Source: a virus | Reading direction: 5' to 3' (one strand) | Virus record (IMG/VR): IMGVR_UViG_3300046741_000010 | Span: 1-27,610 of that record | Length of the DNA: 27,610 bases | In this document: positions 16,452-23,013 of the stretch, one piece after another | How positions within the stretch are numbered: position 1 is the stretch's first letter | Layout: every line of letters starts with the position of its first letter | Translations under genes and position numbers: made by a program | The notes under the pieces: model-generated | The model's database searches: none | The model's input: only the letters and a program-made list of their open reading frames with translations | Told to the model about the DNA's origin: nothing

Positions 16452-17348
16452 CTAATCCTCTTCGGTTACACGGAAAGGCCCGTACAGCTCGAACACGAGC
16501 GGCGAGACGCCGACGACTACAGGATCGGAAGTTATGAGCCGCCAACCCGTGTCACCGTTGGCCGTTCCGCCGGGCGCAACAGTCACGAAGAACCCTTGCG
16601 CGAGTACATCCGCGGTGCGCACCCATGCGCCCACGTCGACGACGTAAAGCCCGTTGCGCGTCTTGTCCGGCTCATCCTTCACGAGCGCGATCGCGCCGCT
16701 CACGAGCGGAATCCCGTCGATCGGTTGCTCGCCACTCAGTGTGATCGGGCCCGTGGTCGCCGCGACGGCGATCGGCGCCGCCGGTCCGCTTATGACCTGC
16801 TCCGTCACGTCGAGCTCCTCGACGTCGACGACGAACCGAGCCGGCGAATCGAGCGGAGCGTCCGCAACCGGGATGATAATCCACTCGTCGGAATACATCG
16901 GCGACTGAATCGTGATCGTCGCAATGAGCGCCGTTCCCGATCGCCGCTCTTTATGGATCTGCACCCACTCTTGCCTCTGAATCGTGAACGTCCCCTGCGC
17001 GACGTGAAACGCCGCTTCGTACCAACGCCCCCATAAAATCCGCGTCGTCCGCCACGCGAACAGCTCGTTCTCAGGATCGAGCTTGTCCGCCCACGTCGAC
17101 ACGACGACGTGAAACACCTCATTCAGCGTCGCGAGATAGCGCGGCACTCCGCCCGGTTGCGTGGTGCCGACGATCTCTCCCACGAACCCCGAACGGTCGC
17201 CCGGCACCCATGCGATACGATCCTGCACAGCCTGTTGCTGCGCCGGCTCACGCCACCCGAACGGTTGATAAACCTTCCCCCACCCGTTCGTCTCGAAGTA
17301 CGAGCGAACGCCGTTGTAAAGGTTCTCGAGCGCCAGAATGTCAGCCAC
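16452..17348 (-). CDS. Tail terminator/completion-like protein with C-terminal IDG-type module
   Basis: This 298-aa protein starts at GTG 17346-17348, overlapping the upstream stop by 8 bp. The N-terminal domain (about 1-185; ENLYNGVRSYFE, later SPMYSDEWIIIPV) and the position before the sheath fit a head-tail joining or tail terminator protein (Mu gp37/38 region). Unusually, a second domain (about 195-290) reads TLSGEQPIDG...LVKDEPDKTRNGLYVV...AWVRTADV...GVSPLVFELY. This is the same module type found in the collagen-like fibre (residues 204-293 there), where it is usual. The fusion suggests a surface-exposed decoration at the head-tail neck. Confidence 0.75.
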   Translation of the reverse strand: MADILALENLYNGVRSYFETNGWGKVYQPFGWREPAQQQAVQDRIAWVPGDRSGFVGEIVGTTQPGGVPRYLATLNEVFHVVVSTWADKLDPENELFAWRTTRILWGRWYEAAFHVAQGTFTIQRQEWVQIHKERRSGTALIATITIQSPMYSDEWIIIPVADAPLDSPARFVVDVEELDVTEQVISGPAAPIAVAATTGPITLSGEQPIDGIPLVSGAIALVKDEPDKTRNGLYVVDVGAWVRTADVLAQGFFVTVAPGGTANGDTGWRLITSDPVVVGVSPLVFELYGPFRVTEED

Positions 17349-17757
17349 TGGAGCGCTCCCCCGCCGCGACGACTTCCTGGAACGCCTTGCCTACCGCTTC
17401 GAGACACGCATCGGCCATACGGTCGCTAAGGCCCTTGGACGGCATGATCTCTCGCACGAGCCCACCTCGAGCCCACCCGAGCGAATGCCGTGCGTCCTCG
17501 CCAGTGACAGTCACGATCACGAGCGACCCGATCGTCTGCGCCTGCAGCGTCTTGTCACCGTGAACGAGCGGACGTCCCCCGTCGCTCTTACGCGGCTCCC
17601 ATGGAACGCCATACGGATCTGTCCCGGCGGCAACGGTCCGCTTGATCTCCGCGCCGAGCGCCTCAGCGACACGCGGCGCCGCGACTTCATCGAGCTTGCC
17701 GACTGCGCGCACCGCCCGGATAAGTTTCTGGAGCTCGTCGTGGTTCGACGTTGCCAT
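17341..17757 (-). CDS. Phage virion morphogenesis protein (Mu gpG/P2 gpS-like)
   Basis: This 138-aa protein starts at ATG 17755-17757 (MATSNHDELQKLIR), which overlaps the last base of the upstream stop; the longer frame would overlap that gene by 66 bp. The central motif AAGTDPYGVPWEPRK, followed by DGGRPLVHGDKTLQ (about residues 44-75), is typical of the virion-morphogenesis/HK97 gp10-like family. These small proteins act in head completion and tail joining. The C-terminal end is helical. Gene order (connector, this protein, terminator-like, sheath) supports the call. Confidence 0.85.
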   Translation of the reverse strand: MATSNHDELQKLIRAVRAVGKLDEVAAPRVAEALGAEIKRTVAAGTDPYGVPWEPRKSDGGRPLVHGDKTLQAQTIGSLVIVTVTGEDARHSLGWARGGLVREIMPSKGLSDRMADACLEAVGKAFQEVVAAGERSSG

Positions 17758-18242
17758 CACTGAAACGTGCCCCCACCGTTCGAGTCTTCTTCGCGCGCCC
17801 GTTGCCGCTGCTTCGTGGTCCACACGTACGGGCCCGCTTCGCTGTAGACGCGCGGAACTTGAGTCACGATCCCGCTTTGCTTCGTGTCTTGGCGAAGCGG
17901 CAAATCAAGCCAACCGTTCTCCGAGTCGGCGGCTTCTTTTAGGTCCGTCTGTACTTGGTTGTATTGATCCTGATAGGTCCGCGCCTCTTCGTCCGTCGGC
18001 GAATAGCCACGTCGAAGCCACACGCTCATCGTCACGAGTCGTGCCAGCCATGACAGCAACACGAGTGAATAGGGTTCTTTGAACGGCGCGTCGTAACGCT
18101 TGCGCAGTCGACTATCGATAACCGCCGACGACAGCTCGAGCTGTGCCGCAATGAACCCCGGATTCTGCACCTCGACACGATCGACGAACTCAGGAGGTAT
18201 CAGCGAATACAGCTTGAACTCCTCTAACGTTAGATACGCCAT
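17757..18242 (-). CDS. Head-tail connector protein (Mu gp36/DUF1320-like)
   Basis: This 161-aa protein has a very good ribosome site (AAGGAGGTG) before ATG 18240-18242. The opening MAYLTLEEFKLYSLIPPEFV and the segment AAQLELSSAVIDSRLRKRYD (about residues 32-51) match the pattern of the DUF1320/gp36 family of small helical head-completion adaptors that bind under the portal. It directly follows the major capsid gene, its usual place in Mu-like heads. The C-terminal 30 residues are polar. Confidence 0.85.
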   Translation of the reverse strand: MAYLTLEEFKLYSLIPPEFVDRVEVQNPGFIAAQLELSSAVIDSRLRKRYDAPFKEPYSLVLLSWLARLVTMSVWLRRGYSPTDEEARTYQDQYNQVQTDLKEAADSENGWLDLPLRQDTKQSGIVTQVPRVYSEAGPYVWTTKQRQRAREEDSNGGGTFQ

Positions 18243-18266
18243 AACCCTGACACCTCCTTCCGTTTC

Positions 18267-19286
18267 TCAAGTCGCCTTGACGCGAAACAGTCCGTACGGA
18301 TGCAACGGCAAAAGCCCGTTACGGCCCTTGCATGTCCACTGGAGTTTGTCGGCGCGTTCGAGCTCCGCGTCCGTCATGCCGGAGTTGTACCGAACCGCGA
18401 ACGGTTGCCGGTTCGAGTAGATGAACGCGCCTTCCTCGCCTGTGAACTCGGTCGCGAGATAGTACGTCGAATCGCTTCCGTTCGTGAACGACGCGCTCAG
18501 CTCATCGGCGGCGAGCGGTTGCCCGATGCCCCACGATGCCGCAAGCGGCTTGTTGTCAGCCGTACCGCCGCCGCTCACCGCCGCGCCCGGTAGGAACGCG
18601 CCCATGACCAGCTGAACCGCGCGACCGTACAAAGCAGGAGGCACAATCAACGCCTTCACGCGGAGCTTGCGCGGATAGCCCGTCGGCGTCTTGAGTGACT
18701 TGATATACGCGATCGCCTTCGTGAGATTGATCGCCGCTTGATCGAGTGTCGTCGCGCCGCCGATCGGCAACGCGCCCGGATACGAGCCCGACGCTGCGCC
18801 CGTCAGATCGTTTGCATAAACGCCGTCGAGCGTGTCGACGCCGTTCGTGTAGTGCGCTGAGTTGAAGTACGTCAGCAAGTCATACGTGACCGGGTTCGCA
18901 AGGATCGAGTCGGACAACAACTGTTGCGGGTGATGGGCCGTCAACTGGCCAATCTCGCCAATCCACTTCGTAGCGGATTGAACGCCGTTGCCGTCGAGAT
19001 CGGAAAGCTCCGCCTCGGTCAGTTCCAAGCCCGACTGCGTGTACTCGTTCTCGACCGCCGTGTTCAGGTAGCGGATCTCATCAAACGTCTTGAATCCGCC
19101 CTTGTAACCCCGATGCAACTTCGCCGTCTCGAGCGAGAAATACACGATCTCTTTTAGAGATCGGCTCACGCTCTCATACGTGCAAACGCGCCACCACGCT
19201 TCCTCATTCAACGACGCGTATTTCTGGTCGAACAACACGCGCATGTTCGACTCGAGTGAGCCGAGGAACGCTGGATCGATAATCAT
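18267..19286 (-). CDS. Major capsid protein (Mu gpT-like)
   Basis: This 339-aa protein (ATG 19284-19286) begins MIIDPAFLGSLESNMRVLFD and continues with FKTFDEIRYLNTAVE. It has the HK97-fold features of Mu gpT-type major head subunits, including NPVTYDLLTYFNSAHYTNG and a late TFTGEEGAFIYSNRQPFAVR-like segment (TEFTGEEGAFIYSNRQPFAV, about 279-298). Mu gpT is likewise about 305 aa. No N-terminal delta domain is obvious, in agreement with scaffold being supplied by the protease gene. It assembles the icosahedral shell and is expected to be strongly expressed. Confidence 0.9.
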   Translation of the reverse strand: MIIDPAFLGSLESNMRVLFDQKYASLNEEAWWRVCTYESVSRSLKEIVYFSLETAKLHRGYKGGFKTFDEIRYLNTAVENEYTQSGLELTEAELSDLDGNGVQSATKWIGEIGQLTAHHPQQLLSDSILANPVTYDLLTYFNSAHYTNGVDTLDGVYANDLTGAASGSYPGALPIGGATTLDQAAINLTKAIAYIKSLKTPTGYPRKLRVKALIVPPALYGRAVQLVMGAFLPGAAVSGGGTADNKPLAASWGIGQPLAADELSASFTNGSDSTYYLATEFTGEEGAFIYSNRQPFAVRYNSGMTDAELERADKLQWTCKGRNGLLPLHPYGLFRVKAT

Positions 19287-19316
19287 ATATCTTGCCTATA
19301 TCCTTTTGATCTGTTG

Positions 19317-19332
19317 TTAGGCGGACGCCCAA
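19317..19332 (-). other. Hairpin between decoration and capsid genes
   Basis: A 6-bp stem (TTGGGC with GCCTAA, 4-nt loop) lies a few bases after the decoration gene stop, before the capsid ribosome site. It has no T-run, so it is more likely to affect mRNA stability or relative expression than to terminate. Low certainty. Confidence 0.3.
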
Positions 19333-19335
19333 CTG

Positions 19336-19749
19336 TCAGGGAGCCGGGTCCTCGACCGCCACAGGCGCGGCGATGATGCGCGGAACGACGAGCACTTGCG
19401 CCGAGTTCGCTTCGAGCACGTAGCCCGCAGGCTGGCCCGCAGCCGTTGTTACGGTTGACCCGTTGAGATAGTTCGCAGTCGTGAACGCCAACGTCACCAC
19501 TCCGCCCGTGTCGTTCGTGAACCAATACCCGTCCACTTCGGAGAACAGACGCACGTTGATCTTCCGCGTCCCGTCGCCGGTAAACGCCTCGGCAAAGTGC
19601 CCGACCGCGATCGTCGTAAGCGACGGTGTGATCGTAACCTTGCCGGTCGCAGGATCGCCGAATGCAACGTTGCCCTGAACCGCGACGTCCGCTGCCTTCA
19701 ACGCGAATACGTACTGACTGATCGGAACGTGATTGATAAATCGAGGCAT
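19336..19749 (-). CDS. Capsid decoration/stabilisation protein
   Basis: This 137-aa beta-rich protein has ATG 19747-19749 with AGGTCAG upstream. It contains AADVAVQGNVAFGDPATGKV, TTIAVGHFAEAF and GRKIN-like strands (RKINVRLFSEVDGYW), resembling the DUF2190/decoration-type proteins (lambda gpD position) that lie between protease/scaffold and major capsid. The position fits exactly. It probably binds the outer capsid at threefold or quasi-threefold points. No enzymatic motif is seen. Confidence 0.8.
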   Translation of the reverse strand: MPRFINHVPISQYVFALKAADVAVQGNVAFGDPATGKVTITPSLTTIAVGHFAEAFTGDGTRKINVRLFSEVDGYWFTNDTGGVVTLAFTTANYLNGSTVTTAAGQPAGYVLEANSAQVLVVPRIIAAPVAVEDPAP

Positions 19750-19784
19750 TGATCTGACCTGACCTTCCCTGTCGTGTTAGTTCG

Positions 19785-19804
19785 AGCGCGCTTCGACGCG
19801 CGCT
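19785..19804 (-). other. GC hairpin immediately after protease/scaffold stop
   Basis: A perfect 7-bp stem AGCGCGC/GCGCGCT with a 6-nt loop starts within the TAG stop of the protease gene. No T-run follows, so it may be a processing or attenuation element that separates protease/scaffold from decoration and capsid expression. Confidence 0.35.
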
Positions 19805-20468
19805 ACTTGCTCGACTCCGCCGCCGAAGGCAGCTGGTAATCTTCGGGGACGCCGACGAACGTCGTGTTCCCGATCCGCTTGTTGACGAGCTTCGGCGCCG
19901 GAGCGAGCCCCATGCGCGCGTCGAGCTTCGCTTGCGCCTCTGCAGACAATCGCGGTCCGGTTTCCACGCCTTGCGTCTTGCCTTGCGTCGGCTTGATCGA
20001 TTGCGTGCTCGGCTTCGCCGGAAGCTTCGGAGGCTTCGCGACCGGGATAGCCGCCGCGATAGCCTTCGCTTCCTCGAGCGGCAACGCGCGAAGCCGCTCG
20101 ACTAGCGTCGCCGGCAAGTCAGTACGCGACGCGTAGAACGCTTCGACGTCGCCGTTCGCGAGCTTCGCCGTGAGCGTCTTGTTCTCCGCTATGAGCTCCC
20201 CGATCGACTTCGTGATCGCCGCGAACTGCCGCTTCGAGATCGCCGCCGGCTTGTCGTCGTCGTCTTTCTTCTTGTCGTCGTCGGTCGGTTCCGGCTTGTC
20301 GTCTGCACCTTTCGGTTCGTCGGTCGTGTCGGGCGCGTCGTCGGCGCCCGCCGGCTCGTCCTTCTCATCCATCGCAGACAATGCCTTGCGTGCCCCGCTC
20401 GCGACCGTATCGTCATCCGACTTCGCCGCTTCTTCGAGCGCCGCGCGCGCTCGCTCCATCGCTGTCAT
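19803..20468 (-). CDS. Nested scaffold protein (internal start in protease gene)
   Basis: ATG 20466-20468, in frame with the protease at codon 263, is preceded by AGGAGAG at 8-nt spacing, better than many gene starts here. The 221-aa product (MTAMERARAALEEA...) would be the charged, helical C-terminal half alone. In lambda the scaffold Nu3 is made from an internal start within C in just this way. Expression is inferred from the ribosome site; another ATG three codons later is less well placed. Confidence 0.65.
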   Translation of the reverse strand: MTAMERARAALEEAAKSDDDTVASGARKALSAMDEKDEPAGADDAPDTTDEPKGADDKPEPTDDDKKKDDDDKPAAISKRQFAAITKSIGELIAENKTLTAKLANGDVEAFYASRTDLPATLVERLRALPLEEAKAIAAAIPVAKPPKLPAKPSTQSIKPTQGKTQGVETGPRLSAEAQAKLDARMGLAPAPKLVNKRIGNTTFVGVPEDYQLPSAAESSK

Positions 20469-21254
20469 GTTGAGCTCTCCTGTTGCGATTTTTGCGAGCA
20501 GCTCGTCGAACGACGCGCGCTCGTCCGCGAGCGACGCGGCAACAGCCGCTCGACCCGCAAACACTTTCCCGTTCATCCCGGCGACCGCTTCGACACTCAG
20601 CCGGCGACGCGCCGCCACGTGCTCGAAGAACACCGCGCCGAGCTCGCCGACGAGCGCTTGTTGTTCGCGCATCTCGTCGTCTGTGATCGGCGCATCTTCG
20701 TTCCCGTCGAGCTTGCGCGCGCCCGTCGCAACGAAGGCCACGTTCACACCACGCGCCGCGTTCTGTTGGGAGAAGTCGACGCGGCGTGACAGAACGCCGA
20801 TCGAGCCGACGATCGCCGTTGACCCGACAAAGATACGAGCCGCGACGCACGCGAGCGCATACGCAGCGCTGCAGCACTGCGCGCCAACGTACGCATAGAT
20901 CGGCTTGCCTGCAGTCTGACAGATCGACGCGATGCTATTCGCCGCGTCGATCATCCCCTGCGCGTCGCCGCCCGGCGAATCCATGCGGAGCACGATCGTC
21001 GACGTTTCCTGTCGAGCGGCGGCGATGCCTACGCGCTCGACAATCGACTCGTAAGAATCGCACCACATCTCCGCGCGCGTCGTAAGCGGCCCGAATATGT
21101 CGACGATCTCGACACTGCCGACGAGCGCGTTCCGGCGATCCGTCGGCGGCGGTAGAAAGAACTCGAAGAACGCTTGCGGGCGGATCGCGAGTTCGCCGAC
21201 GCGCTCGAAACGCTGCAACGGCTGCAGCTTCGCCGCTTGATCTTCTGGCTTCAT
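19803..21254 (-). CDS. S49/ClpP-like head maturation protease fused to scaffold
   Basis: This 483-aa protein has an ATG that overlaps the portal stop by 4 bp. The N-terminal 260 residues are an S49 (SppA/lambda gpC-like) Ser-Lys protease: MDSPGGDAQG (91-100, oxyanion region), catalytic Ser129 in GAQCCSAAYALAC, and probable catalytic Lys181 in ATGARKLDGNED. The C-terminal half is a charged linker (Asp/Lys/Pro-rich, about 295-345) and helical segments (AITKSIGELIAENKTLTAKL), typical of capsid scaffolds. Protease cleaves scaffold and itself during head maturation. An in-frame internal start at codon 263 with a strong ribosome site suggests a separate scaffold product, as with lambda C/Nu3. Confidence 0.93.
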   Translation of the reverse strand: MKPEDQAAKLQPLQRFERVGELAIRPQAFFEFFLPPPTDRRNALVGSVEIVDIFGPLTTRAEMWCDSYESIVERVGIAAARQETSTIVLRMDSPGGDAQGMIDAANSIASICQTAGKPIYAYVGAQCCSAAYALACVAARIFVGSTAIVGSIGVLSRRVDFSQQNAARGVNVAFVATGARKLDGNEDAPITDDEMREQQALVGELGAVFFEHVAARRRLSVEAVAGMNGKVFAGRAAVAASLADERASFDELLAKIATGELNMTAMERARAALEEAAKSDDDTVASGARKALSAMDEKDEPAGADDAPDTTDEPKGADDKPEPTDDDKKKDDDDKPAAISKRQFAAITKSIGELIAENKTLTAKLANGDVEAFYASRTDLPATLVERLRALPLEEAKAIAAAIPVAKPPKLPAKPSTQSIKPTQGKTQGVETGPRLSAEAQAKLDARMGLAPAPKLVNKRIGNTTFVGVPEDYQLPSAAESSK

Positions 21255-22930
21255 TCCGCCGCCTCTTGTGTGCTAGTGGGCGCGCTCGGTTCGGTAGGTG
21301 GAGCTTCGGCGGCAGTCGGGACGAACCCGGCTCCTACCGAACCGAGCATCTCGGCCGCCGTCGCGTCGTCGACTAAGAACGAACGCTTGATGATCCCGAT
21401 CGCTGCATCCCTTGGGATCTTGCCATCGGCGACCGATTGCACGACGAGCACGAGCGACGCGATCTGCGCGCCATTCAACGCCGTATCCTGCGCGTCTTTC
21501 TGTGACGCCACGAGATCGACAGCTGCAGCGCTTGCACCTTCGATCGGCGTTCCATCGCCGGCACCGCTCGAGCCCTTAGCCGCGTTGTCGTTCGACGCGC
21601 CATCGTTCGCGCCATCACCATCGCCATCGCCAAGGATCGGAACGCCGAAGTCGACGCACAGCTGCGCAACGTCGACGCGCTTCCCATGCGGCGCCAGCGC
21701 CTCGGTAAGCCCCTTGATCGCCGTCGACGCCGTAACCTGTGACGTCGCTTCCGAGTTGAGATCCTTCGGCGGCGTCGTATCCCACCCCATTACGACGATG
21801 CGCGACTCGAGCGCTTGTTCGCCGTAGACGTTGAACACGTACGCCGGCAACACCTGCGTGTTCACGGTGTAAGCGAGATCGTCGCCCGTCGCCTGAATCA
21901 AGTCGCTTCGGATCGACTTGTAGAGATCGGCCGATACGAAACCGCTTTTCCCCTCGGTCGTTACGGTCTGGCCGGCAACACAGATCTGGAACTCGCGATC
22001 CTGATCTTCAATCGTCTTTGAATACGACTGCCATCCGATCCCGTTCGACTCCAACAGCCGGACCACATACCCCGGCTTCGTGGAGAAAACCGTGTTGATC
22101 CCCCAAGCCGCGACCTGTTGAAACCATCCCTGTTGCTGATCTTCGGTCGCCGCTTGCGGAGCTTCGGCAACACGCGCAGCGTTGGACAGCTTTTGCTCCC
22201 AGTTGTCGCGCAGTAGCGAAGCGGTTTCTTTGCGGATGTACGCGCGCGCAATCGCTCGCCAAAAACCGTTTTGCCAAGGCGAAACGCGCCCGCCTGGACA
22301 ATGGAGCACCCAGTGTCCATCGCCTGCAGTGATCGGCAGCATGCCGGCGACGGACTGGTAGTACCAACAGCCGTCCGACCATAGGTAGACGAGAAACTGC
22401 GGATCGAGCCGCACGAGCACGGGATACGCACGCCCCGGCACTTCGACGAGCTCCGCCACGCCGACGCCGAGCGTAAGGCCGTCGGCGGCGAGTAACGCGA
22501 GCTCCTTCGGGGGGCACATCTCGTCGAAGTCGCTCCGCGGATCTGTATTCGTCGAACCGCTCGTGTGCCCCGCTTCGAGCGCTGCGCAGATCTCCGAGTC
22601 ACCCACGAACTTGCGTGGCAGTCGAACGAGACCGTCGGTTCGCGTCGACAGAACGCCGGAGTAAACGCCGTCCTGCTTTGCAGCGGCCATAAGCTGCGCC
22701 GCCCGCTTGATCTGCCCCATATCCGCGGCAATCGTCGCCGTCTCAACGTCAGCAAGGTACAGACGCGTCGGAACGCGACCGGGCGGCGCCAGGTTGCCGC
22801 CGAGTGCTTCGCGCGCGCGGATCACTTGCGGCGACGTGAGCTCGTTCGAGCCAGTCGCCATGCTCGGCTTTTCCGCGTACGCGGAGCGCCCGAGCAACAC
22901 GTCAGCCACGCGCTGGAGTAGTGACGCCAT
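21251..22930 (-). CDS. Portal protein (Mu gp29/DUF935-like)
   Basis: This 559-aa protein starts at ATG 22928-22930 (MASLLQRVADVLLG); a 10-codon extension would need a TTG start. It has the features of portal proteins: MGQIKRAAQLMAAAKQDGVY near residue 70, AADGLTLGVGVAELVEVPGR with RLDPQFLVYLWSDG, then GHWVLHCPGGRVSPWQNGFW (wing/stem region), a GWQSYSKTIEDQDREFQICV segment, and a low-complexity Gly/Asp stretch near 440-470. Size and its place next to terminase and protease agree. It forms the dodecameric DNA gate. It begins the late leftward operon and is divergent from the terminase. Confidence 0.88.
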   Translation of the reverse strand: MASLLQRVADVLLGRSAYAEKPSMATGSNELTSPQVIRAREALGGNLAPPGRVPTRLYLADVETATIAADMGQIKRAAQLMAAAKQDGVYSGVLSTRTDGLVRLPRKFVGDSEICAALEAGHTSGSTNTDPRSDFDEMCPPKELALLAADGLTLGVGVAELVEVPGRAYPVLVRLDPQFLVYLWSDGCWYYQSVAGMLPITAGDGHWVLHCPGGRVSPWQNGFWRAIARAYIRKETASLLRDNWEQKLSNAARVAEAPQAATEDQQQGWFQQVAAWGINTVFSTKPGYVVRLLESNGIGWQSYSKTIEDQDREFQICVAGQTVTTEGKSGFVSADLYKSIRSDLIQATGDDLAYTVNTQVLPAYVFNVYGEQALESRIVVMGWDTTPPKDLNSEATSQVTASTAIKGLTEALAPHGKRVDVAQLCVDFGVPILGDGDGDGANDGASNDNAAKGSSGAGDGTPIEGASAAAVDLVASQKDAQDTALNGAQIASLVLVVQSVADGKIPRDAAIGIIKRSFLVDDATAAEMLGSVGAGFVPTAAEAPPTEPSAPTSTQEAAE

Positions 22931-22934
22931 TGAT

Positions 22935-22950
22935 CCGCTTAGGTAAGCGG
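22935..22950. repeat. 16-bp inverted repeat at the portal start
   Basis: CCGCTT and AAGCGG (4-nt loop) form a small palindrome within the leader of the portal gene, 5 bp before its ATG. It could partly mask the ribosome site of the portal mRNA or be a protein-binding site. Modest evidence. Confidence 0.4.
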
Positions 22951-22992
22951 CTCGAGGCAATCAGTATCAACTGGCGCTCTAGTAGATTCGAC

Positions 22993-23013
22993 AGTAAACC
23001 TAACAGGTTTACT
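22993..23013. promoter_or_regulatory. 21-bp perfect palindrome abutting terminase start (putative operator)
   Basis: AGTAAACCT and AGGTTTACT are separated by AAC and end at the base before the ATG at 23014. The site lies in the 83-bp divergent gap between portal and terminase. A repressor bound here could control both directions; as RNA the hairpin would include the AGG of the terminase ribosome site. No confident -35/-10 was found nearby. Confidence 0.55.

Noticed and set aside
22931-23013. Sigma-70 promoter pairs between portal and terminase
   Set aside because: Candidate TTGATA with a poor -10 on the minus strand and TAGATT without a -35 on the plus strand are too weak to call.
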